A stretch of 64,000 bases of DNA from Linanthus parryae (taxonomy: Eukaryota > Streptophyta > Magnoliopsida > Ericales > Polemoniaceae), in the NCBI GenBank assembly GCA_023055425.1, contig JALGPY010000002.1, positions 157,057,345 to 157,121,344 on the forward strand, in the 5' to 3' direction. The first letter of the stretch is position 1. Each line of letters begins with the position of its first letter. Below are positions 34,978 to 45,737 of the stretch, one piece after another. The translations under genes were made by a program, and so were the position numbers. The notes under the pieces are model-generated. The model did not search any database and was not told the DNA's origin. It saw only the letters and a program-made list of their open reading frames with translations.

Positions 34978-35345
34978 ATGGCTCCCAAGAAAACCACGAA
35001 GGAATCCGTTGATTTGCCCAAGCTTTCCAAAGACCTGTGGTGTAAATTCCCTTATCAAAGTGGAGATGCCTTTTCCCTAGTCATGTTTGAGGAAGCTATC
35101 CTCGAAGGACCTCCGACAGAAGACATTATGCAACTAGTGCCTAAACCAGAGAGTAATGATTGGTGTGTAACTTTCTTATGCACAATCAGCTTCCTGCCCC
35201 GTGGGCTGCTCTCCCATTTGTTCTTCAGATCAGCAGCCTCCGTTGTTTGAAGTTCACTGGCATCTCACCATGTCAGGGGCATCGAAAAGAGCTCTGATTT
35301 GATCGAGGACGTCGATGATGACAATGAGTCAGTCGTAGTTATTTT
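34978..35345 (+). pseudogene. Second antisense gene, N-terminal fragment (D)
   Basis: MAPKKTTKESVDLPKLSKDL, then LWCKFPY and MQLVPKPESNDW. This is about half identical to the first 62 residues of copy 1. Similarity stops at about 35162; the PMD and introns are gone. A short acidic piece remains near 35320. The low identity suggests two old paralogues, not a fresh duplication. Confidence 0.65.
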
Positions 35346-35580
35346 TGTAGTTACAAGTCCTATGTAGAAGTCTTGGATGTTCTTTGAGAACGCTTTTGAT
35401 GTATGGATTCTCTGTTTCCAAGCTTTGCTTATATAAAAGTGCCTTTTGTTTTCGCATTTGCTTCACGAACATTGAGTTCTATTTTGCGAACTTTATTGAT
35501 AAACTCATGCCTTGCAAGTATCGCGTGTAGCTACTATGATAAATTTATGAGCAAGCTAGTATTTCTTGGCACAATGGTGC
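35346..35580. other. Spacer before minisatellite cluster 2
   Basis: No gene or repeat recognised. AT-rich 3' flank of the shortened antisense copy. Confidence 0.5.
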
Positions 35581-35885
35581 TATCAAAGAGATAGGCCTAA
35601 TTTTTGCTGCTACCTAGACAAATAGGCTTTAGATGCATTTGTGCTGCTATATAGACATATAGGCTTTAAATCGCATTTGGCTGCTATCTATGCAGATAAG
35701 CTTTAAATAGCATTTAGCTGCTATCTTAACAGATAGGCTTTAACTCTTATTGCTGTTATCATAAATGATAGACTTATGCTCGCATATTGCTGCTATCTGA
35801 ACAGATAGGCTTAGAATAAATGGCTATCTAGGCAGATAGGCCTTAAATCGCATTTATCTTCTATCTAAACATATAGGCTCTAAAA
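35581..35885. repeat. Stem-loop minisatellite, cluster 2 (D)
   Basis: Eight or nine units of about 36-42 bases with GCTGCTATCT-N4-AGATAGGCTTTAAATCGCATTT-like sequence, related to cluster 1. The CTATCT/AGATAG complement is preserved in most units. It lies between the end of D pol and the antisense copy 2 remnant. Confidence 0.82.
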
Positions 35886-36027
35886 AATTTGTGTTTGGCT
35901 TTTATGCAGAGTATGATATACAAAAAGTTGATAAAGAAGCTCTCATATGGGACAGTTGTTATCATTAATTGGATCCTCATATGGGAGGATATAAGAAGCA
36001 TACAATGTAAAAAACAAAAAAGTAGAG

Positions 36028-37130
36028 TTAAGGATAGTACTTTTTGAGCCATCGCATGTTGATAGGAGTGGGAGTTGCAGTAGTCCCATGGCATCTTAGA
36101 ATAGTGCGGTAGCCACTGCCAAAGAATTCCTTAACCTCGTAAGGTCCTTCCCTGTTAGCGACAAACTTGGGATGAGCTGCTTCGCGCATACAGTGGTCGG
36201 AGGCTCTAATAACCAAATCTCCCACTACGAAGTCCCTAAGTTGGACAATCTTATTGTAGGCCCGCGAGATTCTCTCCTTGTATTTGGTATTTGTCCTTTT
36301 GGCCTATTCGCTCTTCCCTTCGAGCATGATGAGATCATGGTAGCGCTCATTCTCGTACAAGGCACTGAAGGCGAATCTCGCAGAGTTTATCCTGACCTCG
36401 GCAGGGACCACTACTTAAGCTCCATCGCAAAGAAAAAATGGAGAAGTTCCTGTAGGGGTCATTGATGATGTGCGATATGCCCAAAGCGCCATACCCAGAT
36501 AAACTGGCCACTTTTTGTGATCATACGCGACCATTTTACTTAGAATTATGAGCAATGTATTTTTTGTGGCTTCCGCTTGTCCATTTCCTTTCGGGTAGTA
36601 AGGCGTCGAGCAGACCTGCCTCACGTTATACTCCAATAATTTTGAAGCCACTTGTCGATTGACGAAGGGATTTCCATTGTCGGACAAGATAGTGTTGGGA
36701 ATCCAAAAGCTCTAGATAATATTCTCCTGTATGAACTTGACCACAGCTGCTGCATTTGCCATTTTGAGTGGTATCGCCTCAACCCACTTGGTAAATTTCT
36801 CTGTTCCGGTAAGGATGAATCGGTTCCCACGCGACGGGGGTCGGATTGGACCAATGAAATCCAAGGACAAAGTGTGGAACGGTCAGAGAGTTCCTAACGC
36901 GTGCAAATCAATTGCCAGGGCTTGAAATAGATTACCATTGAATTGACATTGCTGGCATTTCCTGACCTTAGCGCGACAATCAGCTTCCATGGTTGGCCAG
37001 AAGTAACCAACAGTTAAAAAGTTGTCTGCATAATTTCGCGCCCCCTTGGTGTTCCACTCGATGAGACATTTCCATGACCTCCTGGTCTTCTTGACCATTC
37101 AGACACCTGAGTAAGTTCTCATTGTGTCCT
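36028..37130 (-). pseudogene. pol: Ty3 integrase, broken (Tat element D)
   Basis: On minus: zinc-finger region (ADNFLTVGYFWPTMEADC, CQQCQ, 36883-37098), catalytic core with SDNGNPFVNRQV (second Asp), PYYPKGNGQAEATKNTLL carrying the Glu, and WPVYLGMALWAYRTS (36415-36687). The end is GDLVIRASD, FVANREGPYEVKEFF and NMRWLKKYYP (36028-36225), the usual Tat pol terminus. No chromodomain. Frameshifts separate the three pieces. Confidence 0.83.
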
Positions 37131-37585
37131 TTCCGCCAAAGTAAGTTTTCTTTTAAGATGTATCGAGCTGCCTTTCTCCTAAGCTAGTCAGCTTCTTTTC
37201 TATCACTTGGCAAAATTCCATCTTGCAGGTAATCGATTATAGGTCTCCACCAATCCTCACATTCAATTGCCGCTACCTCCAGGGAATCTTTTATTACCGC
37301 GCACTTTTCGCAGTTGCTCTGTATGATAGCGGCAAAATATGCCATCTGCGGCCAGTGAATTCCAAATCTGTGCGCCTTCCGGTAGATGGAAATCTCATTT
37401 TCTCCTCAGGAATGTTGATGGATTTTCTCCAATACTGCTCGACCTTCTTCCTCCGCCACACATCGCATCAAAATTCCCCCAGGTCACTTGTAGTTCAACA
37501 GGATATCGTGTATGCAAAACCCTTTCGTGGAAACCCAGCTTTCCTTGCTTGTCCATTCGGCCAATGCGCGCATGATGGGCTTTCT
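37131..37585 (-). other. Linker between second RNase H and integrase (D)
   Basis: On minus this should encode the connection to INT. Only weak, frame-shifted remnants are visible; plus-strand open stretches here look like chance. Confidence 0.45.
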
Positions 37586-38016
37586 TCAGTCCTCTTCTTC
37601 TTCATACTCATCTTTGCACATGTCCTTTACCAGGGATTGAGTTGCCCTAACTTCAATCGAGATTTTTGATGGACATTTATCGGAGCTTATCTTCGACCCC
37701 AAGGTAGCCAATGCATCCGCATGTCGATTATCGGATCTGGGAGTGTGCTCATACTTGATGGAATTAAACTTTTGAACCAACTTCTGTACTAGCGATCTGT
37801 AGTTCAGCAGGTTAATCACCTTCAATCCGTACTCTCCTGAAGCTTCTTCACTATTAGTTTAGAATATCCCATTACAATGAAATTCTGAACTTCCAAGGCC
37901 TTGGCTGCAAGTAATCCTGCGATCAGAGCTTCGTATTCAGCCTCGTTTTTGGTCACCGCGAAGTATAGCTTGGTCGACATTTGAGTGAACTCCTGATCTC
38001 CATCAAAGTGCAGCTT
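37586..38016 (-). pseudogene. pol: Second (archaeal-type) RNase H, Tat-specific
   Basis: KNEAEYEALIAGLLAAKAL and the later RSDNRHADALATLGSKI define the extra RNase H between RNase H and INT that marks Tat elements. A stop after LQEST and loss of the usual FVDG start (LHFDGDQEFTQ here) make it inactive. Confidence 0.82.
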
Positions 38017-38418
38017 CTAATAAAGGTTGCTAATCGTGTATATCTCTGGCCCTTCAAGTTCCTCCTCTACTAATGGCTCATAACTTTTGTCCGGGAATTG
38101 TGCCAAGAACTCTTCCAGTGCTTGGGATTTGATGGCTTTTGGTCGCGCACAGACTATGTCGTACTGGGAAATGGTCATATACCACTTGGCTAGTCTCCCC
38201 CAAGGAGGCGAGTGTCCCAACAGATAACGTACACGATCGTTCTCTGTGGTGATGACCACTTTGTGGGAAGCAAAATAGTGCTTTAAATTTTCAATGGCGA
38301 AAAATAAAGCGAATAAATGACGCTCAATGTCTGTGTACATGGATTCCGCAGACTGGATTATACACGAGATGTAGTACATTGGCCTTTCTTGTCCCTCAAA
38401 TTCCTGAGCCAGTAACAC
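38017..38418 (-). pseudogene. pol: Ty3 RNase H (D)
   Basis: 134 open codons: MLLAQEFEGQERPMYYIS, YTDIERHLFALFFAIENL, LKHYFASHKVVITTEND and YDIVCARPKAIKSQALEEFL. This is the ordinary RNase H that follows RT. Confidence 0.83.
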
Positions 38419-39548
38419 TCCAATGGATCTTTTTCTAGGTTAGGTACATTAGCAGAGGCGATCCCAATTGGGGTGCGATCATAAGCCTCGGAGATGCTAA
38501 TAATTTCTTCATTTTTTTCAAACGCAGCTTGATGCTCCTCTGTCCACAAGAACATCGCGTTCTTTTTGAGAAAGTTACCGGAAAATAAAGCGAGGCAATG
38601 ACGCTCAATGTCTGTGGTGTAGGTAAGCTAGTGATTGTCGAGAAATTCACGGGGTCAGGCTCAATCAGGTGCCGGTGGATTACACAGCCCAAGAATTTCC
38701 CTGAAGTTACCCCAAACGTGCACTTCATGGGATTCATTTTCAATTGGAAAGCTCGGCACCTTTCAAAGAGTTTCCTCAAGTCTTTCCAATGGTCCTTCTT
38801 TCGCCTTGACTTGAACACCAAGACATCCACATAGAACTCAGCCTCCTGATGCATCATATCATGGAATAACGCCATCATCGCGCGTTGATAAGTAGATCCT
38901 GCATTTTTTAGACCAAAATGCATAACTGTATAGTTGAAAACCCCCACGGGTGTGCTGAAAGCCGTCTTTTTAACATCTTATGGGTCTAGTTTGATCTTAT
39001 TATAACCGCTAAATTCATCCATGAGTCTAAACATTTCGTGACCTGCAGTGGAGTCGATCAGGAGATCTATGTTTGCAACGGGAAATCGTCCTTCAGGCAG
39101 AACTTGTTCAGATCTCTAAAGTCGATACAAACGCGAAGACTCCCGTTCTTTTTAAATACATGCACAATAATAGCAAACCAAGTGGGATGGTCATTGGGTT
39201 CTATGAATTTTGTATTGAGCAATTTCACTATCTACTCTTTTATCTTGACATTGATTTGAGGGCGGAAGTTCCTTGCGCTTTGTTTTACTGGCTTAAAACC
39301 TGAAATAATATCCTGTCTGTGCATGGTGATGTCTTGGTCTAACCTTGGCATTTATCGTCGTAGTTCCACGTGAAAACATCTCTGTATTCCTTCAGCAATT
39401 CAAGGAATTCTAGCTCCTCCTCCTTGTTAAGATCTGCGCTCAAGAAGACTGGCCTCTTCTTTTCCTCGGTTGGACACAGGAATACCTCCTTCAATTCTTG
39501 TTTCTGAGGTTTTGGGTGGTCCTCCATGAATTCAGGAGCCTCTTTCAA
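38419..39548 (-). pseudogene. pol: Ty3 reverse transcriptase, broken (D)
   Basis: The N-terminal part ends LLKEYRDVFTWNYDD (39339-39548). The palm is at 38435-38947 with FNYTVMHFGLKNAGSTYQRAM and the catalytic box FYVDVLVFKS, where the second Asp of YVDD is Val. The C-terminal part is CTFGVTSGKFLGCVIH. Frame breaks at about 38950-39340 and at 38640. Confidence 0.83.
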
Positions 39549-40228
39549 TTCTTATAGCAGTGTCTTTTCCTTATCTTCGCATGAAGGTTCTATGAGCTCA
39601 CAAATTTTCCCAGGGACACCCTCGATGGGACAGCTCGAAGATGACCCCGCACACCAAATGCGATAGCACTATTTCCCATTGGAGTAGAAGCTGCCTACCT
39701 GCTTACCTTCCTTGTTATGCTCAACGACCCTCTTGAGGGTGTAATCATTCTTTTTGCTGTAAGTTATCATGGGAGCTTCCTTCCACGCAGGAATCTTATC
39801 TTTCGGTGCTTCTCGCATCACCATCACCCCAGCTGGGGACTGGTCCTTGATGTCTTCCCATTTGGGTAAAGGAGTCGGATGCAACAGAGATGGAGTTACC
39901 TCATCCGCCATTTTTATGAACCACGCTTCCTAAGACAAGTGCGCCTCTTCCAGGTTAACGGGATTCACCGAGGCGGGTACTACGAGCACTCTGTCTTTCC
40001 AAATGGCCTTCATTTTTTTGATGAGCCGTGGAAGGCACAACATCAAAGCGGTGGATCCATGCCCGACCAATGTTCATATGATAAGTGGCATTGGCTTTGA
40101 GATCCTTTGTCGATGGAGGAGCTGCACAACATCAAAGTCGTTCATATGATAAGTGTTATTGACAATGGCGGTCACATACAACGACCTCTGATGGAACGCG
40201 TCCGCCCTCCTGTCGGATTCATCAAACA
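39549..40228 (-). pseudogene. Gag-Pol junction and protease relic (D)
   Basis: Open piece 39669-39911 (MADEVTPSLLHPTPLPKW, PAWKEAPMITYSKKN) is of the kind found between protease and RT in Tat elements. Upstream pieces include NNTYHMNDFDVVQLLH twice-repeated wording, in place of a clear DDGSA-type protease site. I cannot point to an active protease. Confidence 0.5.
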
Positions 40229-42072
40229 TCATGACCAGTCCGCTTGATCGTGCAGCCTTGATGACTCTGCCGTTTGAGACGAAGATTTCACTCCATAGTC
40301 TTCTTCCACCAAGATGGCAACTTTCATCTCGTGCCTGCAGGTGCTGGAGAAATTCATGTCATCGAAGAACTTCTCAACCTTGTTGGAATCTTTAATCCCT
40401 TCGGATCGCGATTCTTCTGTATCCATGTCACAATCTTCGTCTTCGCAGATTTTTGAAACCACTGGGATCCCTGCATCTGCGAACTCTTCGAGGTCCATGA
40501 TTGAGATCATATCTATCTCCTTTCCCTTGGGCTCCTGTCGCGTATGGGACGACAAAGGGTTGTTGCGTACATCCTTAGTTGGTTCATCAACAACCAACAG
40601 TCCCTCCTTGATCCTTCTGTCCACCAGCCATATGAGCTTCTTGCATTCGTTCGTTGGGTGCATGACCTGCCCATGGCATTCGCACCATCTTGGATCTCGC
40701 AATTGCTCTCCAGAAGTTATATCCTCCATTGGTGGTAAAATTCCATCTTTCCGCCACCTCTTACAAAGGTCTATTGCGTCTTAGATCGAACAAGGCAGGG
40801 GTGGTGCCTCCCGAGGCGCGGGTCGCTGTTGCTTGTGAGGGGATGACATCGCATTTACTTCGACATCCCGTCCACGCTTGTAGCTAAATATCCCAATCTT
40901 AAATCCAGAGCTTGCTGGTGCGCGATCATTAACATATCTATTCTTCATCTTCTCCACCAGTGACTCAATGTTCTTGGTGCAGTCAATCAACTTTGAAAAG
41001 GTAGGCATATTCAAATTGATTAACATACCTTTATACTCGTCGTGCATGCCTTGTAGGCATATTTCCACCAGGCGGCCTTCTTAAACTTCATCGATGCATT
41101 CCAAGGACCGGGCTCTGAACTTCTTGATGAAAGTGACTCCCTCTTCATCTGTTTCTGGTGCATGCAAGAGAGATGGATGGTGGTGACTTTCTCTTCAACC
41201 TGGAAGAATTTGGTGTAGAAATTCTTCACCATGTCTTCCCACGTCTTGACAGAACCTGCTTAGAGGGTCCTTTACCATTTGTACGCGACGATTCCCATAG
41301 ATTTAGGGAATTCACGCATAAGCAGTCTAGTATGAACTCCATGCGGGCCAATCAAGTTAACGAATCTCATCACGTGTTCGCGCGCGTTCCTGCTGACCTC
41401 ATCGAACTTTTCCCTCTTAGGCGCTTTATACGCGGCAGGATTGGGCATCAAAAATATTGTCCGGCGGGATAGGAGGTGCACTGTCAACTTTTGGGATGAC
41501 AGTATCCGCAAGACTCTGATTTGCAATGATACTGTCTAAGCGTTACTTGAGGGCCGCGACCTTAGCAGGCGTACTTCCCCCCAGGGTTGACGATGGCGTC
41601 GCAACAAGACTCGGAATATAGGGCATGTTGGGATCATAGGGAGGAGGAGGTGCATAACTCCCCTGGGCCCCATTCGCGTATGAAGGTAACGAGGGGTACG
41701 GTGAGGGTTTCTCAATAGATATCAGGGACGAACTTGATTTGAGCCTTGGTGCATGGGGTGCAAGGCCATTAGGGAGAGAATATTGTGAGTTCGGTGGGAC
41801 AGGCGTGTGCATTATAGAGGTGGTGGTTACCCCGGCGGAGGCAGCTGGGTTGCTAGTGGTGGGGCTAAAGCCCCCTGAGCAGTGTTCTGAACAAATCCTC
41901 CCAGAATCGCCATGATCTGGGCAGTCTGGACGGACTGAGCTTGCGTAGCCTTGGCCTGGCTTTGGATTGTTTCCTGTAGTGCCTCCAGAGAGGGATTGCT
42001 CACAATAGCTATCTGGGTGTTAGTGTTTGTGCTGGTGTTGGGGATCTCCTCTCTCAGGGTTTCTTCCCTCAA
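40229..42072 (-). pseudogene. gag: Ty3 Gag, broken (Tat element D)
   Basis: The N-terminal Gln/Ala-rich segment (LEALQETIQSQAKATQAQSV, 41827-42072) and a Pro/Tyr-rich segment (41543-41812) lead to the capsid region (41020-41526, KNFYTKFFQVEEKVTTIHL). CEICLQGMHDEYK-like sequence and a zinc-knuckle-like CECHGQVMHPTNEC follow at about 40660-40700. A charged tail runs to 40229. Four stops or frame changes break it. Confidence 0.78.
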
Positions 42073-42176
42073 AGGAGACTGGTCACCATCACGAAGGTTT
42101 CCCTAAAGAGACTTGGCTGCTAGGTTGATTTGTTGAAGCTTTGAAGGTGGATGGATTCACGTCGGTTTCACCAAAT
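42073..42176 (-). other. Tat leader and primer-binding site (D)
   Basis: On minus the LTR ends CATGTACACA and is followed after two bases by TTGGTGAAACCGACGTGAAT, the likely primer site starting TGG (42155-42174). I cannot assign the tRNA. The leader here is short. Confidence 0.55.
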
Positions 42177-42791
42177 TGTGTACATGGAAATCCTTGAGAG
42201 AAAGATCCAAGTGTACACCTCAAGTAGGGAATAAGAGTATGAACACAGGGAGGTGCATGGTATTGAGTAGGGAGAGAGTAAGCAATGGCAACTGTTCTTG
42301 AGAGAGAGACAGTGTGTTGGCTAGCAGAAGATCTGAGATGATCAGAGAGCTGTAATGGAGAATTAACGACCCTATATATAGTGTGGAAGTGACCGTTAGA
42401 GGTGTTAATGTTCCCATTAATGGGGGTTTAATGACAGCCCCTGTAACGGCACGTTCAACCGTATATGTAGGGCACGTTATACACTCGTCAGCATAAGTAG
42501 GAGACCGTTATGAGATCACCGCATTTATGGGACACGCGAGCCTTAAACCTCTCAGTCAGTTAGCACTCGTCGCGCGCGAGCTTGGTTGTCGCTCTCGCGC
42601 GACGAACCCTACTCCAGCATTCACACCACTAAGTACCTACAGGTCCCGTGCAGTTGGTATCGCGGGTTGCCCTATCTCGCAGCCCCCAATGGATAAGTAT
42701 GACCAGTAATCCGGTGTATGCGGAGCACGGTTAGATGTTTTGGATTGCTCCCACGTGGCTGTGAGGTGTCTGTCTGGAATGAGTATCTACA
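42177..42791 (-). mobile_element. Tat 5' LTR (D)
   Basis: Plus-strand ends TGTGTACATGG and TATCTACA, 615 bases. A TATA box on minus (about 42370-42382) is the likely promoter for gag-pol RNA. The hairpin with 15-base arms lies about 190 bases upstream of it in U3. Confidence 0.88.
42567..42605. repeat. GC-rich hairpin in the Tat LTR (5' copy)
   Basis: Arms TCGTCGCGCGCGAGC (42567-42581) and GCTCTCGCGCGACGA (42591-42605), one mismatch, 9-base loop. Confidence 0.85.
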
Positions 42792-42991
42792 AATTGAAAG
42801 TAACATTTAATAGTTAGACACGTGAAGGTAAAAATAAGAGACATAATCCATAATCCACGGCTTATTCACATTTTACTTGTTCAATTTATCTTACCATATG
42901 AGTTTCAAGTTCAAGTTCAACCTTAACTTTAATTACTTTCAAAAAGCTTAGTTTTAAGTGTTTTCTCCATACAGTCGTAAAGGATGTCAAT
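42792..42991 (-). other. Chromovirus leader, LTR-proximal part
   Basis: About 200 AT-rich bases between the primer site of C and the Tat insertion. No gene. Confidence 0.65.
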
Positions 42992-43003
42992 GTTCTGATA
43001 CCA
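42992..43003 (-). other. Primer-binding site of chromovirus C
   Basis: On minus TGGTATCAGAAC lies two bases after the LTR end GGGTGTTACA. Initiator tRNA-Met type with one change from TGGTATCAGAGC. Confidence 0.82.
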
Positions 43004-43005
43004 AC

Positions 43006-45737
43006 TGTAACACCCCCGATTTCTGGAAGAGCTGGAGATCAGGGAAGTGTCACCGTACAGGGAATTACCCTTTCGTACAAGGAATAGTAGTAACATGTAG
43101 TGAAAAGAAAACATCTAAAGTAATGATTAACATTACCAAATTTAACAGTGTTCGCGACTGAGTCCTAACTGGACAACAAGTCTAACAAAAATTATTTTAC
43201 AGCAAAATTGGTCTCTCCGGTTAATTACTAAGTATTACAGTTTACATGTGAGAACAAGCTCGTGAATCCCGCGCGTTACTCCCAAGGAAACATGTCATAT
43301 ACCTGCGGGGGAAATAAAAAGGAACAAAGACCGTAGTTTTCCGAGTAACAGTAAACAATGAGTGAATAAACAACTTAGCATGTAAAACAGAATGGCGAAG
43401 AAATGTTACAGGGTTTGTATTTGAAACAGTTTAAACAGGACGGGGTATAAGTATAAAGATAAGAGTTTGCAATACAAATAAGATTCCCAAATGTTCAGTA
43501 TCTCAATTACCAATATCTTATCTCAAGTGGCATGTCTATGCAAAACACGACCTATGATTTTTTTTTTTCAATTTTAGAGATAAAGTAGTCAGATTAATAA
43601 TTCGCAGTAACCAAGGGAGACCTGGAAAAATAGTAACAGATGATACTGGTGTATAGGGGGTGTTGAAAACCCAGCCTCTCTACCAAGCGTTATGGATCGA
43701 ATCCCCCGTCCCGCTAGTCATCATAAGAATAGGCAACTAGACCTTAAGTGTCGACACCCCCTTAAAATTGTAAGTTAGAAGATTAGTACTAGATGCTAGA
43801 ACCCAGCCTATGGCGAAAGGAGTCGGAGCACTCGGAGTCCGAAAGTAGTAACAGGTCCAAGACTCCAATAGGTAGTCAATGGAAACTAGCGAATCGGTGT
43901 TTCCAGCCGAAGCCAGTCATAAGTCCAAGACTTCAAGAAGAATCCAAGGGGAACTAGCTAAATCGGTTTTACCGGATGGAGCCAACATGGTAACAGTCCA
44001 CTGGTTCCAGTATATGCGATTCTCTCACTTCACATTATTAATGAATTCTTACTTAGTGACTTTTGAATAAAAAGTTTCCGATTTCGATGACGAGTAGTAA
44101 AGTGATGGTTCAAAAGCAAGTATGGCACATTTGACAAATAGAGAGTAAAGTACAACAATTATTTCTAAATAAACAAGTAGGTCACATGAAAGAACTAGGC
44201 ACACAAAACTAAGCATGTACACTCAGCGAGAGAGCCAAAAAGTGCAAGCTAAGCCGCTACTCGTAAACAACGTCCAACACTATTCCATCGCCGAAATTGG
44301 GCTCTAGAATCATACACATAAATTCCTAATCACAATTAAATCCGTGTCACAAGTGCAGAATGCATGTCCTTTGTGATATGCAAATGACATTCACAAGTAA
44401 TTATAAACACCCAATTTTGTTTTTAGATAGTTAAACTCTCGATCACTAATGAGTTAGAAATCTCTAGAATGATATTAGGAAATTACATAAAAATTTTAAG
44501 GCTATAAAACTTCTAATTATATAATTACCATTAGAGTAATTTATAAGAAATTTATAACTATTTGACAAACTCACAAATTTTTTAGATAGCTAAAATTAAC
44601 ATTTATTTAGTGATCAAAACATTATTATATATTCATTATGTAATTTAAACATATATAAACAATTCATTCTTATTAACTTATTTTTCACAAAAACAAAGTG
44701 TGTACATTAAGTTTCAACTAGCTTCTAAGTTATAGAAATTCTTTATTTTAATTTACATAACGAGAGTATTTATTTTTCATCTATTCATTGAGAATATAAT
44801 TTCATAACTTTAACTAATAGTTTAAACTAATTAGCTAAAACAATTATATTAAATGAAGGTACAACATTACCCCAACCATTACCAATAGTTATTCAGCATG
44901 TGACAAATAATACCACTCAAGTTACAAATTGAACAATAATACCGCCTGCAACTAAACTGTTTTCAATAACGCCATCTTCTCCAAAAAAATTCATAACGGC
45001 AAACAGAACACACCCACACCCTCATACATACACCCACATACATATACATACAAAAATCGCTAAGCTCGAAGCGAAATCGGAAAGAGAATGCGGGTTACCG
45101 AAAAGTGGGGAGGACGACGAATCAGGAATTGGCGGCGAGTTGGTGGTGGCACGGGAATGGCCTAAGCTCGGTCATAGCTCTGCTCTGGTCGTTGGGCTTT
45201 GTCGGCGCTCAACAGAGAGGCGGAAAGTGGTGGTGTGAGGTCTTCGGATCAGGTGGCAGTGGCGGCGTCGGGGCTCACTGCCTCTGTTGCCGCTGCTGCC
45301 ATTGTTGTTGTTTCTACTCGTAATTCGACGGGGGATGGATAGGGTAAGACCTTAAATGATAGGGAGAGATGGGGGAAATGATGGTGGTGCGTGGTGGTTG
45401 TGATTGGAGGTGGAGATTGGCGATGAAGGGGTTCTGTTTTGCTGGGTTTGTTCTCGGCAAAAACAGAGCAGATAGTTGGTCGGTGATGGTGATGTTTTCT
45501 GTGGACTGTAATGGTTTTGGGGGTTGTGTTCGGGGGTTGTAGAGAGCGGGTGGAGGTGGTGGTCAAGCTTGGAGGCAGTGGGTGTTGGTGGTTATGGAGG
45601 TTACAGTGGAGGTGCAGTGGTTCGTGGGTTTGTTGCCGAGAAAGAATAAGGAGGAGGAGGTGGTGATGTGTTATATAAAGCTGGTAACAAAAAAAAAGAG
45701 GTAAAGGGGTGGTGAGGTATGAAATTGTTATGCTTCC
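43006..45737 (-). mobile_element. Chromovirus 5' LTR, main part
   Basis: The plus-strand start TGTAACACCCCCGATTTCTGG is typical of Tekay LTRs. The LTR continues to the B2 insertion at GCTTCC and resumes at 62921. Total length is about 3.05 kb. It contains an AT-rich stretch (44400-44930) and the GGTGG-rich tract (45550-45625). Short frames inside look like chance. Confidence 0.8.
45733..45737 (+). other. Target-site duplication of B2, left copy
   Basis: CTTCC, repeated at 62916-62920. The uninterrupted LTR copy at 22700-22710 reads GCTTCCGTCAC once, which proves the duplication. Confidence 0.95.

Larger units (their letters stand above)
28265..42791 (-). mobile_element. Tat-type Ty3/gypsy element D with antisense gene region
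   Basis: Two direct LTRs of 616 and 615 bases enclose 13.3 kb. On the minus strand: LTR, primer site, gag, protease, RT, RNase H, second RNase H, INT. Then comes a long region whose reading frames run on the plus strand, and the 3' LTR. Two RNase H domains and extra ORFs between pol and the 3' LTR are known for the plant Tat lineage. Flanking 5-mers are AAGGG and AATTG, so a target duplication is not confirmed. It sits in the leader of chromovirus C. Confidence 0.83.

Noticed and set aside
35403..36465. Possible host gene between minisatellite and Tat pol
   Set aside because: Frames are short, AT-rich or antisense to the INT end; nothing supports a host gene.
38598..39303. Plus-strand frames opposite Tat RT
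   Set aside because: Antisense shadows of RT; no recognisable motif.
45105..45566. Gly/Trp- and Thr-rich open frames on both strands
   Set aside because: They lie wholly inside the chromovirus LTR, where no coding is expected.
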